From Sphingomonas piscis (GTDB lineage Bacteria > Pseudomonadota > Alphaproteobacteria > Sphingomonadales > Sphingomonadaceae): a stretch of DNA of 64,000 bases. The notes beneath the pieces are model-generated. The model searched no databases and was not told the DNA's origin. It saw nothing but the letters and a program-made list of their open reading frames with translations. The stretch's first letter is position 1, and every line of letters starts with the position of its first letter. Made by a program: the position numbers and the translations under genes. This document shows positions 32,512-40,328 of the stretch, in pieces. The stretch covers positions 496,001 through 560,000 of the forward strand of contig NZ_CP049869.1 in assembly GCF_011300455.1 (NCBI RefSeq), in the 5' to 3' direction.

Positions 32512-32730
32512 ATGAACGCGGCCATCGAGCAGGCTATCTGCAATTATGTCTGGCAGCGGGAGCCGAGTAATCCCGCGACATACCAAGACCTTGTTGGCGT
32601 TGCGCTCAAGTCGATGCCTATGATCGGAGATAACGACCTCACTGCCTTGCTCGGGAGACTGATCAGGGCTGGCAAGATCGAGCAATTCGAAGATGACGAA
32701 CGCGGCACGGTTTACACCCGCGATTGCTGA
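32512..32730 (+). CDS. Hypothetical protein, 72 residues
   Basis: MNAAIEQAICNYVWQREPSNPATYQDLVGVALKSMPMIGDNDLTALLGRLIRAGKIEQFEDDERGTVYTRDC. The helix-helix-turn then RAGKIEQFEDDERGTVYT strand pair suggests a small winged-helix fold. No family assigned. It ends four bases before the central copy of the 22-bp island motif. Confidence 0.5.
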   Translation: MNAAIEQAICNYVWQREPSNPATYQDLVGVALKSMPMIGDNDLTALLGRLIRAGKIEQFEDDERGTVYTRDC

Positions 32731-32733
32731 CCT

Positions 32734-32755
32734 GTGCTTGCTATGTGATTGCTAG
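32734..32755 (+). repeat. Candidate arm-type integrase site, central copy
   Basis: GTGCTTGCTA followed after one base by GTGATTGCTA. Differs from the left copy (15530) at two positions. A site of this kind in the middle of the island would be explained if a second element once ended here. Confidence 0.45.
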
Positions 32756-32879
32756 CCGAAGTTTGCGGGACTGAACATCTCACCTAGGCCCTTGCATCCG
32801 CTAGCTTTTTCGGGGTCAGGCCTTCTAACATCGGGTTAGAGGTTCAGAAAAACTGACTAAGTTATCAGCGTCAATCCTC

Positions 32880-33122
32880 ATGCTCAGGTTCGTATCGGTG
32901 GCAATCGTGCTCGGCTTGACCGCAACCTTCCAGTTAGCTCAACCATCAGCTGCCGAATCTGCCCCCGCCAGCGATTCCCCCTCGGCTGGCGGGGCTTTCC
33001 ACTTCGAGCCTAGTTCTGCTTACGCGCCTTGCGCTTCAAAGCGGAAGTTCCGCTTACGACCCAAAGCGGACGTTAGGCGCAGTCTGAAAGCCGTAACCAT
33101 TCAGCTTTATCGCTCTTGGCAT
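32880..33122 (+). pseudogene. Possible truncated exported protein
   Basis: ATG at 32880 opens a signal peptide (MLRFVSVAIVLGLTATFQLA) and a Pro/Ser/Ala-rich stretch, then the frame runs into a copy of the palindromic repeat (33041-33075) and out through unrelated sequence into the next gene. It looks like an exported protein whose 3' part was replaced at the repeat; it may not be functional. Confidence 0.35.
33041..33075 (+). repeat. Palindromic island repeat
   Basis: GCGGAAGTTCCGC followed by TTACGACCCAAAGCGGACGTTAGG; the first part is itself a palindrome. Lies inside the preceding truncated frame. Confidence 0.6.
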
Positions 33123-33522
33123 GAAGCGTCGCATTTTCATTCTCAGCGCTTTAGTTGCCCTCGGCGCTTGCGGTCAGTCACCTCGCTGCGCCACCGATGA
33201 CGCTCAAGGACTTGTTCAGGCGCTCAAGCCGAGGGAGCAGTTTAGGTCGATGCTCACAATGGCTGTCGAGCGCACGCAGACGGCTGGCATGGTGGCGGCA
33301 CGAGATGACTCCAAATCGCGCGAAAAGCTTGCGCACGCCGTAACTGATGCTGTCGAACGGCACGAAGCGGAGTGGGAGCGAAACCTCATTGCAAGCTGGC
33401 AAACGTTGAGTGCCGCAGAACTGAAACAAGTATGCGCTGCCCTGAAGGAACGCGATCAAAACGCGTTCATGCGCTTCGCACAGCGAGTTGGACCTGCGGT
33501 CAAGACGCAAAACGACCCCTAA
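33121..33522 (+). CDS. Putative lipoprotein, 133 residues
   Basis: Signal peptide with lipobox: MKRRIFILSALVALGACGQS, lipidated Cys at about residue 17. The mature part is helical and charged (KSREKLAHAVTDAVERHEAEWERNLIASWQTLSAAELKQVCAALKERD), similar in layout to DUF2059-like periplasmic domains but not assigned. Followed by a long palindromic repeat. Confidence 0.7.
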   Translation: MKRRIFILSALVALGACGQSPRCATDDAQGLVQALKPREQFRSMLTMAVERTQTAGMVAARDDSKSREKLAHAVTDAVERHEAEWERNLIASWQTLSAAELKQVCAALKERDQNAFMRFAQRVGPAVKTQNDP

Positions 33523-33573
33523 TGCAACGTGCGGCAGTCGAGGTTCTCGAAACAGTCTGGTGAGCGCGTTGTC

Positions 33574-33640
33574 GAACGTCCGCTTTCCACCCAAGGCTGA
33601 CATTCAACGAAGGTCTGTGTTCGACCCATTGCAGACATTC
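33574..33640 (+). repeat. Palindromic island repeat, long form
   Basis: Two hairpin halves in tandem: GAACGTCCGCTTTCCACCC at the left, TTCGACCCATTGCAGACATTC at the right. Sits between the ends of two convergent lipoprotein genes. Confidence 0.7.
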
Positions 33641-34052
33641 ACTTCAGGTTCGAGAAGACCCGCGAGAACCGCGGTAGGTCAAGTCTTGCCTTGGCTTCAG
33701 CGAAGCTTCGTTCGTCTAACGGGCCTTTGAGGACAGCCCCTCGTCCACCGTCATCCGCCTCTCGGGCGCTTCTTACGAGATAGTAAAAATCAGTTCTGGT
33801 GCGGTCACCATTCGGATGGATGGCCAGCGCAATGAAACGGTTGTTAGCCCCCGCTGCGAAAAGCGTTTCACCAGCAAGACCGTCGCCTGCGCAGCTCCCG
33901 CTCGGGTCGATGTCGCGACAAAGGCTCATCTGTTCCATTGTATCAACGGCGACCAGACGGTAAGGCCCCGCAAGTCGCTCATCGTGAATGAAGTCGCTCC
34001 CACAACTGGAGACGAGGAGGCTAACGGCGCTGCCAGCGATGACCTTGAACAT
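33639..34052 (-). CDS. Putative lipoprotein, 137 residues
   Basis: Short signal peptide MFKVIAGSAVSLLVSSCGSD with a lipobox-like VSSC. The mature domain (LAGPYRLVAVDTMEQMSLCRDI...NNRFIALAIHP...TDFYYLVRS) is beta-rich with two further Cys. No family recognised. Flanked on both sides by palindromic repeats. Confidence 0.65.
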   Translation of the reverse strand: MFKVIAGSAVSLLVSSCGSDFIHDERLAGPYRLVAVDTMEQMSLCRDIDPSGSCAGDGLAGETLFAAGANNRFIALAIHPNGDRTRTDFYYLVRSAREADDGGRGAVLKGPLDERSFAEAKARLDLPRFSRVFSNLK

Positions 34053-34070
34053 GCCACTTGAGTATCATGG

Positions 34071-34137
34071 GAACGTCCGCTTTCCACCCTTAGCGGGCTT
34101 CAGCTGGAGGTCGGCAATCGACCCATTGCGGACATTC
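34071..34137 (+). repeat. Palindromic island repeat, long form
   Basis: GAACGTCCGCTTTCCACCC at the left and CAATCGACCCATTGCGGACA at the right. One of the best preserved copies. Confidence 0.75.
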
Positions 34138-34159
34138 GCTGCGAAGCTACAATCTCCCG

Positions 34160-34525
34160 ATGGCACGAAGGGTTTGTAAAATCATGCTGCTCGCTGCGGT
34201 GCTGCCTGCGACCGGGCTATTGGCTCCTACCGCACCTCTTGCTGCCGCCCGCGTGTCGACTGCCACGGCAGCCTGTGAACGGGTTAAAACTCAATACGCA
34301 GCGGCGAACCATTTCCCTGTCTCAGTTGTCGCGTTCTGCGACCCAATCGAAAGCGCCGACAGCCCTGAAGGCTTCTATGTGCTGGCATTGCACAGCAACC
34401 GGAAATGCGATGGAATATGCAGCACAAACATGGGTTGGTTTGCTGTTAAGAAAAGGACGGGCCGGGTGTTCGAGTGGGATGTGGTGGAGATGCGGCTGGG
34501 CGGGCCACTTAGGCCTCGTTACTGA
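34160..34525 (+). CDS. Exported hypothetical protein, 121 residues
   Basis: Signal peptide MARRVCKIMLLAAVLPATGL... with cleavage near AAA. The mature part has four or more Cys (ACERVK, AFCDPIES, KCDGICSTN) and ends in a strand-rich segment GWFAVKKRTGRVFEWDVVEMRLG. Probably a small disulfide-bonded periplasmic protein. No family assigned. Confidence 0.65.
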   Translation: MARRVCKIMLLAAVLPATGLLAPTAPLAAARVSTATAACERVKTQYAAANHFPVSVVAFCDPIESADSPEGFYVLALHSNRKCDGICSTNMGWFAVKKRTGRVFEWDVVEMRLGGPLRPRY

Positions 34526-34554
34526 CGTCCGGTTTCCACCCGTTGCAGACAGTC
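34524..34554 (+). repeat. Palindromic island repeat, short form
   Basis: GACGTCCGGTTTCCACCC then GTTGCAGACAGTC; begins at the stop codon of the preceding gene. Confidence 0.6.
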
Positions 34555-34579
34555 GCCGCGTCGTGAGACAAGGCGGCCG

Positions 34580-34837
34580 ATGATCCAACTCATCTATTTG
34601 CAACCCGGCGAGCGAATGCCGCACCTGTCGGATGATGAGCCGTGGCTCACAGTTGAGGCGAGCGCTGATGGCCGTTTCCTCGGCAGTGGCTATGGCTTCA
34701 AACCCTCAGGAGAGGGCGTGTTATACGTGTCCTTGCCTGAGAGTGACGTATCAATAGAAGCAGCACTGGCCGCCGCTACGGAGTGGGCTGGTGAGCAAGG
34801 AGTGCCGCACATCTGGGTTCGGACGAGTCCCGATTAG
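34580..34837 (+). CDS. Hypothetical protein, 85 residues
   Basis: MIQLIYLQPGERMPHLSDDEPWLTVEASADGRFLGSGYGFKPSGEGVLYVSLPESDVSIEAALAAATEWAGEQGVPHIWVRTSPD; soluble, acidic, alpha/beta. Closely spaced between two palindromic repeats. No family recognised. Confidence 0.6.
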   Translation: MIQLIYLQPGERMPHLSDDEPWLTVEASADGRFLGSGYGFKPSGEGVLYVSLPESDVSIEAALAAATEWAGEQGVPHIWVRTSPD

Positions 34838-34838
34838 C

Positions 34839-34905
34839 GAAGGTCCGCTTTCCACCCACTGCTGACGTAAGCTGAGGGTCTGCAATCGACCCATTGCAGA
34901 CATTC
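34839..34905 (+). repeat. Palindromic island repeat, long form
   Basis: AAGGTCCGCTTTCCACCC at the left and CAATCGACCCATTGCAGACA at the right; starts 2 bases after the stop of the previous gene. Confidence 0.7.
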
Positions 34906-34912
34906 AGCGACG

Positions 34913-35308
34913 ATGGGATGTAGGGCAGTGCGCTGCTATTACGTCCTGGTTCACGGAAGACTAAGTTGGAGAGACGCTGAACCACAGAAAGACGTTTCTC
35001 GACCGTGCGGCCTTTTCTCCTACCGGTATGTGCTCGCCTCAAACGAGGAGAGCGCTGCCAAAACAGCTTTCGAACGCATCCGAGCGAACCTTGATCGTCA
35101 AACCGGTTGGCTTCGTGACGGCAGCGTTAACTTGTGCCTTGAGACGGAAGAGGTTCGCAGAGCCCCTATCTACAAGCTCCTTGAGCCCGATAATCGGGGC
35201 ACACCTTCTACGAACAGGATTGATAGCAGACCTTACGAACTTAGCCGCACTGGCCTCCCCCTGCCTCAAATAGAACTCCAACGGTGGCTGCGATGCTCAC
35301 AATGCTGA
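34913..35308 (+). CDS. Hypothetical protein, up to 131 residues
   Basis: A soluble protein starting MGCRAVRCYYVLVHGRLSW. The central YRYVLASNEESAAKTAFERIRANLDRQTGWLRDG looks native; the C-terminal part after about residue 105 overlaps the 3' end of the minus-strand membrane protein gene by 68 bases and may be altered. A GTG at 34928 is an alternative start (VRCYYVLVHG). No family recognised. Confidence 0.45.
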   Translation: MGCRAVRCYYVLVHGRLSWRDAEPQKDVSRPCGLFSYRYVLASNEESAAKTAFERIRANLDRQTGWLRDGSVNLCLETEEVRRAPIYKLLEPDNRGTPSTNRIDSRPYELSRTGLPLPQIELQRWLRCSQC

Positions 35309-35540
35309 GGACCACCGAAGCACCAACGTGCTTACGTGTCTTCGACCGCAGGCCCAGCACTCCGAAGGCGACTGCAACCAAGGCCGCAGGACCGATGAAG
35401 AGGAGGAAAGCCAATTCTGGGTAGTCTTCAACGCGGCAGCCCCGCATGAGGTAAGCCTTGTCGGTGACCGTGAAGTAGGTGGCAACAATCAGGCTGATGA
35501 CGCTCAAGGCGAGCGGCCAATAGGAACGTGCGATGCTCAC
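35241..35540 (-). CDS. Hypothetical three-helix membrane protein, 99 residues
   Basis: MSIARSYWPLALSVISLIVATYFT, then LAFLLFIGPAALVAVAFGVLGLR and ASVVLSIVSIAATVGVLFEAGGG. Three helices and one Cys-containing loop (RGCRVEDYP). No family recognised. Confidence 0.6.
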   Translation of the reverse strand: MSIARSYWPLALSVISLIVATYFTVTDKAYLMRGCRVEDYPELAFLLFIGPAALVAVAFGVLGLRSKTRKHVGASVVLSIVSIAATVGVLFEAGGGQCG

Positions 35541-35566
35541 AAGGCCATACCTAAGTCACACTTCCT

Positions 35567-35597
35567 AACGTCCGCTTTCCACCCTTAGTGGACGTTA
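35567..35597 (+). repeat. Palindromic island repeat, short form
   Basis: AACGTCCGCTTTCCACCC then TTAGTGGACGTTAA; the outer TTAACGTCC/GGACGTTAA arms are nearly symmetrical. Confidence 0.65.
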
Positions 35598-35894
35598 ATC
35601 TCGCGAACGACGAAGCGAAGCCAGTGTGGAGAGTGCAAAGGCGCTTGCGAAAGCGAATGAGCAAGTCACCAATAGGATAAGGAGGATCATGCTCCACGCT
35701 GCTGCTCCAATCCGGTCTGCTTCTAGTGTCCCGGCGGGTAGCGGGCTCAGCCACACAATCGCTGTGTAGACTGCCAAAAGAACCAAGAGGATGGTCGCCG
35801 CGCGCGATGTTCGCCGAAACCCGAAAATCGCGAACGGCGCGCTCAGAAAAGCAATGATCAAGAGGGGCGTCGCGTAAGACATCAAAGCGATCAT
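35595..35894 (-). CDS. Hypothetical three-helix membrane protein, 99 residues
   Basis: MIALMSYATPLLIIAFLSAPFAIFGF, AATILLVLLAVYTAIVWLS, AAWSMILLILLVTCSFAFASAFAL. Same size and topology as the neighbour at 35241-35540 but no clear sequence similarity. No family recognised. Confidence 0.55.
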   Translation of the reverse strand: MIALMSYATPLLIIAFLSAPFAIFGFRRTSRAATILLVLLAVYTAIVWLSPLPAGTLEADRIGAAAWSMILLILLVTCSFAFASAFALSTLASLRRSRD

Positions 35895-35907
35895 AGCAGA
35901 TGATTGC

Positions 35908-35974
35908 TAACGTCCGCTTTCCACCCTAACAGGGCGTTCGGCGGATGTCCGAGTTCGACCCATTGCGGACATTC
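35908..35974 (+). repeat. Palindromic island repeat, long form
   Basis: TAACGTCCGCTTTCCACCC at the left and TTCGACCCATTGCGGACATTC at the right; occupies the gap between the divergent membrane protein and carboxylesterase genes. Confidence 0.7.
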
Positions 35975-35997
35975 CCAGCTGAGCCGATAAGTGGCTT

Positions 35998-37638
35998 GTG
36001 GCGGATCACCTGCCCCAGAGCCTGAATTGGCATAAACTGTCCGGTGCTTTAGCACTGGCTCTAATATCGCTGACTTCGAGCGCCTCAGCGCTGGCCTCTA
36101 CCACCAGTGCCAAGCTCGACGCGGGCTTGGTCAAGACCGAGCAGGGACTGCTGCAAGGCATCGTTGACGGCGACCTCGTTCATTTCAGGGGCATTCGATA
36201 CGCCGCGCCCCCGGTTGGAGCCTTGCGCTTTGCGCCGCCCCAACTCCCGGCACGATGGCGGGGCGTAAGGGCTGCCAACACGTTCGGCCCCATTTGCCCC
36301 CAAGGTAAGGAGTTCAACGAGGACTGCTTATTCCTGAATGTCTCTGCACCGAAGGCGCTCAAGCAGGGTACTCGACTGCCAGTTATGGTCTGGTTGCACG
36401 GCGGGGGACTGTCTGTCGGGACACCCAACACCTACGACGCGTCGAGGCTGGTTCGCCAAGGACATGTCGTGTTCGTCGGCGTCGAGTTCCGAGTTAACGC
36501 CTTCGGCTTTTTTGGCATCAAGGGCCTGCCAGGATCGGGCACCTTCGGTTTTCAGGATCAGCAGGCGGCGCTCAGATGGGTGAAACAAAACATCAGCGCC
36601 TTCGGCGGCGATCCGAATAACGTCACCCTGTTCGGCGAGTCCGGCGGAGGGGTCAGCACCTGCGCCCAAGTTGTTTCACCAAAAGCACGCAACCTGTTCC
36701 AACGTGCGATCATCCAAAGCGGGACTTGCTCGATCAGCTGGCCAAAGCATGCAGTTGGCATCGACTTGCCCGCTGGAAGCTTCTTCCAGCCTCTGAGTGA
36801 GACGGAAGCGCTTGGCGTGGCCGCCGCTGCTCGGCTCGGCTGTGGCGATGGATCGGACGCTGCACGGATAGCATGCTTGAGGAAGCTTCCATCTGAGAAG
36901 ATTGCTTCCGAGGGAGGCACATTCACCTTCGCTGCATTCAACACTCCGACCCTACCATTGGACCCGCAAGCAGCGCTTGCCTCCGGCAAGTATCACCGCG
37001 TGCCGATTATGATCGGCTTCACCCGCGACGAAAGTCGGGCGATGGCATCCGGCGCACTTCTGACGGGGAAGCCGATTACAGATCAAAACTACACACGACT
37101 GATCGGCGAAGCGTTCGGACCGAAGGCTGGGTCGGTCTTGTCGCGATACCCACTCCAACGCTTTGGCGATGGCGCGTCCGCGTGGTCAGCCGCAAACACC
37201 GACCGCATGTTTGCCTGCCCAGCCTTATATGATGCCCTTAACTTATCGTCACACAATCGGACATTCGTTTACGAGTTTGCCGATCCAAATGGCATTGGCC
37301 TGGTGCCTTTCCTCCCCACAATGAAGTCTGGCGCGTCACACTCGAGCGAGCTCCCGTTGCTGTTCGACCTAGCCGACGGACCAATCGACCTTACGAATGG
37401 CAAGAAGATCGCAAGAAGCCCTGTTCAAGAGGCATTGGCGAAAACGATGATCGGCTACTGGACCGATTTTGCGCGAAGCGGAGATCCAAACTCCAGCCGC
37501 AAGCCAACATGGCCCCCTTTTCGCCGCTCTGGGAGCCGAAAGGTCTTAGTCCTCGCTCCAGGCAGCGACAGGCTGCGAACGACGGACGCCTACAGCTCGC
37601 ATCGATGCGACTTTTGGGAAGAGATGATCGTCCGGTAA
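35998..37638 (+). CDS. Type-B carboxylesterase/lipase, exported
   Basis: 546 residues of the alpha/beta-hydrolase carboxylesterase type B family. N-terminal signal peptide (LSGALALALISLTSSASALA). Family landmarks: FRGIRYAAPPVGALRF, EDCLFLNV, oxyanion-hole VMVWLHGGGLSVG, nucleophile elbow FGESGGGVS, acid residue in GFTRDESRAM, and catalytic His in SGASHSSELPLLF. Hydrolyses carboxylic esters in the periplasm or outside; natural substrate unknown. The start is a GTG; an internal start nearer the signal peptide is possible. Confidence 0.9.
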   Translation: MADHLPQSLNWHKLSGALALALISLTSSASALASTTSAKLDAGLVKTEQGLLQGIVDGDLVHFRGIRYAAPPVGALRFAPPQLPARWRGVRAANTFGPICPQGKEFNEDCLFLNVSAPKALKQGTRLPVMVWLHGGGLSVGTPNTYDASRLVRQGHVVFVGVEFRVNAFGFFGIKGLPGSGTFGFQDQQAALRWVKQNISAFGGDPNNVTLFGESGGGVSTCAQVVSPKARNLFQRAIIQSGTCSISWPKHAVGIDLPAGSFFQPLSETEALGVAAAARLGCGDGSDAARIACLRKLPSEKIASEGGTFTFAAFNTPTLPLDPQAALASGKYHRVPIMIGFTRDESRAMASGALLTGKPITDQNYTRLIGEAFGPKAGSVLSRYPLQRFGDGASAWSAANTDRMFACPALYDALNLSSHNRTFVYEFADPNGIGLVPFLPTMKSGASHSSELPLLFDLADGPIDLTNGKKIARSPVQEALAKTMIGYWTDFARSGDPNSSRKPTWPPFRRSGSRKVLVLAPGSDRLRTTDAYSSHRCDFWEEMIVR

Positions 37639-37668
37639 GTGTTCGCTATCCATCCATGGCAGACATTC
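37637..37668 (+). repeat. Degenerate palindromic island repeat
   Basis: AGTGTTCGCTATCCATCC then ATGGCAGACATTC, directly after the carboxylesterase stop codon. Confidence 0.45.
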
Positions 37669-37717
37669 ATGCGCAGGTCGTTTCCCCCAAACACCGGACG
37701 GCTGGCCGCCGCTTGCT

Positions 37718-38044
37718 TTAAGGTTGTTCCTTGAACATCTCCACCATCCGGTCGAGCCGGTGTTCCCAGATTGATCGTCGTTCTTGTGTCCAGTTGGCGA
37801 GGGTTTCGAAACCTGCCGGTTCTAATCGACAGGTGCGAACACGGCCCACTTTTTCAGTGGCGACAAGTTGCGCTTCTTCCAGCACCCTCAGGTGCTGGGT
37901 AACTGCGGTCAGAGTGATCTTCAGGGGCTGGGCCAGAGCCGTGACGGATGCTGGCCCAGCACTCAGCCGATTGATGATGCGCCTGCGTGTTGGATCGCCA
38001 AGCGCATCGAGGATCAAGTCAAGCGGCGATCGCGGCTCAGGCAA
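37718..38044 (-). CDS. ArsR-family winged-helix regulator
   Basis: About 108 residues: LDLILDALGDPTRRRIINRLSAGPASVTALAQPLKITLTAVTQHLRVLEEAQLVATEKVGRVRTCRLEPAG then a helical tail. No metal-site Cys pair in helix 3, so it is probably of the SRPBCC-partnered type. There is no ATG near the natural start; a TTG at 38044 overlapping the end of the SRPBCC gene by 8 bases fits best, and the longer frame to 38131 is antisense-like sequence. In most genomes the regulator gene comes first; here it is second. Confidence 0.8.
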   Translation of the reverse strand: MPEPRSPLDLILDALGDPTRRRIINRLSAGPASVTALAQPLKITLTAVTQHLRVLEEAQLVATEKVGRVRTCRLEPAGFETLANWTQERRSIWEHRLDRMVEMFKEQP

Positions 38045-38528
38045 TTGGTGCAACTTTGCTCTGAAATTGTTGCTCCAATCTGTCGAAGCATGTCTTCCAG
38101 CCCATCTCGCGGATCTGAGGGCCATCGGCACCTGGGAGAAACGCGCCCTGAAAGGTGAGCTTCAGCTGCGTTCCCTGGTCTTCCGGCTGCAGCTCGGTCG
38201 TGATCAGGGCGACAGAGATGCAATTGTCTCCGAACGCCATTCTCGAGCTTGCAATGATGCGCTCTTCCGGAACCACCTCCAGGATCGTGTCGCTGTTCGT
38301 AATCGATACTCCGGCAAATGGCGTACCTTCGCGAAACCGGTAGCGCAGCCGCTGATCTGAGCCTGGGCGAAGCTCGGAAGCAAATTCTTCAACTTCGTGC
38401 TGATCGCCTTCAGCATACCACCGGCGTTTCATGTCGGGATCAGCAAAGGCTTTCCAAACCTCTCCTCGGCTCGCAGGGATGTGTCGCTCCAAGACGAACG
38501 TGCTGTGTGTGACGTCAGAGTGGTTCAT
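38037..38528 (-). CDS. SRPBCC/AHSA1-like domain protein
   Basis: About 163 residues of the activator-of-Hsp90-homolog-like START fold: STFVLERHIPASRGEVWKAFADPDMKRRWYAEG at the start, LRYRFREGTPFAGVSITNSDTILEVVPEERIIASSRM in the middle and TQLKLTFQGAFLPG then IREMGWKTCFDRLEQQF at the end. These proteins bind hydrophobic ligands; the partner ArsR gene is coupled downstream. The ATG at 38528 has GGAG 8 bases upstream; an ATG two codons earlier is the alternative. Confidence 0.85.
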   Translation of the reverse strand: MNHSDVTHSTFVLERHIPASRGEVWKAFADPDMKRRWYAEGDQHEVEEFASELRPGSDQRLRYRFREGTPFAGVSITNSDTILEVVPEERIIASSRMAFGDNCISVALITTELQPEDQGTQLKLTFQGAFLPGADGPQIREMGWKTCFDRLEQQFQSKVAPIA

Positions 38529-38545
38529 GCTCATCGCTCCGTTAG

Positions 38546-38598
38546 TGAAGTGTGCGCTTAAGTATCACGTTCAACAACACAGTCAAGCCTACACTTCA
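38546..38598 (-). promoter_or_regulatory. Candidate operator of the SRPBCC-ArsR operon
   Basis: TGAAGTGT (38546-38553) and ACACTTCA (38591-38598) form an 8-bp inverted repeat, and CTTAAGTATC / CTTCAGTATC form a direct repeat within it. Position just upstream of the SRPBCC start suits ArsR binding. Confidence 0.4.
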
Positions 38599-38623
38599 GT
38601 ATCGGTAGTTAGTGCAGTTTGTG

Positions 38624-38655
38624 GAACGTCCGCTTCCCACCCTCCGGGGACATTC
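38624..38655 (+). repeat. Palindromic island repeat, short form
   Basis: GAACGTCCGCTTCCCACCC then GGGGACATTC. Lies between the SRPBCC promoter and the metallopeptidase stop. Confidence 0.6.
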
Positions 38656-38699
38656 GATACCTTTGCCCGCAGCACCGCTTCCAAGTTCAGCGCCGACGG

Positions 38700-39383
38700 T
38701 CAGTCCTTCGATAGCAATTCATCGACGGACACCCCGTCCCCGTCCAAGAGCTGCTTCACCCTTCGATGGGCAGCGTAGTATCGAAGGAGCGGTGAGTTCG
38801 GCGAGACTTCGCGGACTTGCGCCTCATCATTGGCGCTTATGCTGGTCTCCTGTGCCACATAGTCTGCATAGCCTTCGCGCTTCCACTCAGGCATCCGCGC
38901 AAGCCGCACTTCGCCATAGCGACGAGCCGTCAGCAGGTGGACGCTTTCGTGGGCGATCGTGCCCGACAAGGTGCGGACTCCGCCTCTTGGTGCTCCATTG
39001 CGGACCCGATCGGCTAGAATGTCTGCATTGTTGAATAGCAAGGCCGACGAGAATGGTCGCCTAAGAGCAATGGCACCCCAGTTGCCTGCTGCGAGAACCT
39101 TCCAACGCCAACCGCCTTCGGTCAACACCAGCGTCCGGCGAAGTTCTGGCACCGTCAATGGGCTTGCGGCGAGTAGAGCGTCCGCACGCTGGATCCGCTC
39201 TGCCATCACCTCCGGGATCGGTGCCTCCGAATAGATTTTCGTGGTGCCGATTTGTTTGAAGTGCGGAAAGGCAAGTGCGGCCGGCGAGTAAATGATGCCG
39301 ACGATGGCTACGGCCAGCCCGGCCATAACTCCGAAGCCGCGTATGCCACCCGGGAATAGCAGAAACTTCATTGTCCGATGCAT
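38700..39383 (-). CDS. HExxH metallopeptidase-like exported protein
   Basis: About 227 residues from ATG 39383, beginning with a signal peptide or N-terminal anchor (GFGVMAGLAVAIVGIIYSPAALA). The zinc motif HESVH is in GTIAHESVHLLTARRYG and a likely third ligand Glu in KREGYADYVAQE, the layout of gluzincin-type peptidases. The rest has no clear family. The open frame upstream of 39383 to 39488 crosses a palindromic repeat and is not counted. Confidence 0.65.
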   Translation of the reverse strand: MHRTMKFLLFPGGIRGFGVMAGLAVAIVGIIYSPAALAFPHFKQIGTTKIYSEAPIPEVMAERIQRADALLAASPLTVPELRRTLVLTEGGWRWKVLAAGNWGAIALRRPFSSALLFNNADILADRVRNGAPRGGVRTLSGTIAHESVHLLTARRYGEVRLARMPEWKREGYADYVAQETSISANDEAQVREVSPNSPLLRYYAAHRRVKQLLDGDGVSVDELLSKD

Positions 39384-39469
39384 CGTCGAGAGAGCTTCTG
39401 CGCAGGAAGGCGACCAGTCAACACCTAACGATTTACACTGCTCGTGAGGCGGAGCTCCAGGGTGGCTGA

Positions 39470-39534
39470 GCGTCTGCTTTCCACGCATTCCGGAGGTTCA
39501 CCGAAGGTCTGCAACCGACCCATTGCGGACATTC
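39470..39534 (+). repeat. Palindromic island repeat, long form
   Basis: GCGTCTGCTTTCCACGC at the left and CAACCGACCCATTGCGGACA at the right, in the divergent gap. Confidence 0.65.
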
Positions 39535-39557
39535 AGGTATGCCGGCAAATCGTGGAA

Positions 39558-40055
39558 ATGCGGTCGTTGAAGTCTCTTCCCTTGTGTGTTCTGGCAGCTG
39601 TCCTCAGTGGTTGCTCTTACACTTACAATCTAAGCGCTGTTGTCATCGATGGACGCTTGGCTTTTGTTGTAGACCAAACGTTTCTGCGCTCCCCTGACTG
39701 CATCAGGGGGATAGAGGTCTCCCTGGATACAGATGGTCCCAATCCCCAGCTTGAGTCGGGGGATGACGCGAGCAAAATCAGGAACGGTGTTTACTGGTCT
39801 CAGCGCATGGAGACGGGCTCGTGCCTCAACGATTTCCCGGTGCTGTATGGAAGTCAGCTGAAGGGCACTCCCTTTGTATTCAGTGATGGAGAGTCCGGGA
39901 TTGTGATGCCTAAGAAATTGCGCGTCGGCGTGATCTACCAAGTGCATACTGAAAGTAGCGGTTCCGGTTACGGCAGCGGCTGGTTCCGCATCACACCTCA
40001 GCTAACCGTAGAGAGCTGGCGGGAAGACCCGACGCCCCAAGGGGATTACAGCTAA
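39558..40055 (+). CDS. Putative lipoprotein, 165 residues
   Basis: Signal peptide with lipobox MRSLKSLPLCVLAAVLSGCSY (lipidated Cys at about residue 19). The mature protein is beta-rich with several Gly-Ser stretches (HTESSGSGYGSGWF). No family assigned. ATG 39558 begins the signal peptide; the upstream open frame spans a repeat. Confidence 0.7.
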   Translation: MRSLKSLPLCVLAAVLSGCSYTYNLSAVVIDGRLAFVVDQTFLRSPDCIRGIEVSLDTDGPNPQLESGDDASKIRNGVYWSQRMETGSCLNDFPVLYGSQLKGTPFVFSDGESGIVMPKKLRVGVIYQVHTESSGSGYGSGWFRITPQLTVESWREDPTPQGDYS

Positions 40056-40059
40056 GGTG

Positions 40060-40117
40060 TAGAAACCACCCATTGCGGACATTCGGCTAACTTCTGCTTT
40101 CGACCCATTGCGGACAT
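40060..40117 (+). repeat. Palindromic island repeat, two right halves
   Basis: ACCACCCATTGCGGACATTC followed by TTTCGACCCATTGCGGACA: two copies of the right half-unit in tandem without a left half. Confidence 0.6.
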
Positions 40118-40124
40118 CGGCTCG

Positions 40125-40328
40125 TTGTATCAAACCTTGCAGGTGACTGAGCCCGCCAACCACTTTCTCCAGCGGGTCGCTGAGGAGCTCCAGGCGGCGG
40201 AAATAACTGCCTCCGCACAAGCAAAGATGGCTCACCTAGATCTTGCAGCACGGTTTATGACCGCTCTCAATTTTCGGGCCGAGCTTCCAGAGGCCGCGAC
40301 AAGTGCTAAGCCAACAAACGCTGTTTGA
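40125..40328 (+). CDS. Small hypothetical protein, about 67 residues
   Basis: A TTG or internal GTG start gives VTEPANHFLQRVAEELQAAEITASAQAKMAHLDLAARFMTALNFRAEL..., a short helical protein resembling a family of small sphingomonad helical proteins with an A-H-L-x-L-A-x-R/A motif. No function known. No good ribosome-binding site. Confidence 0.4.
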   Translation: MYQTLQVTEPANHFLQRVAEELQAAEITASAQAKMAHLDLAARFMTALNFRAELPEAATSAKPTNAV

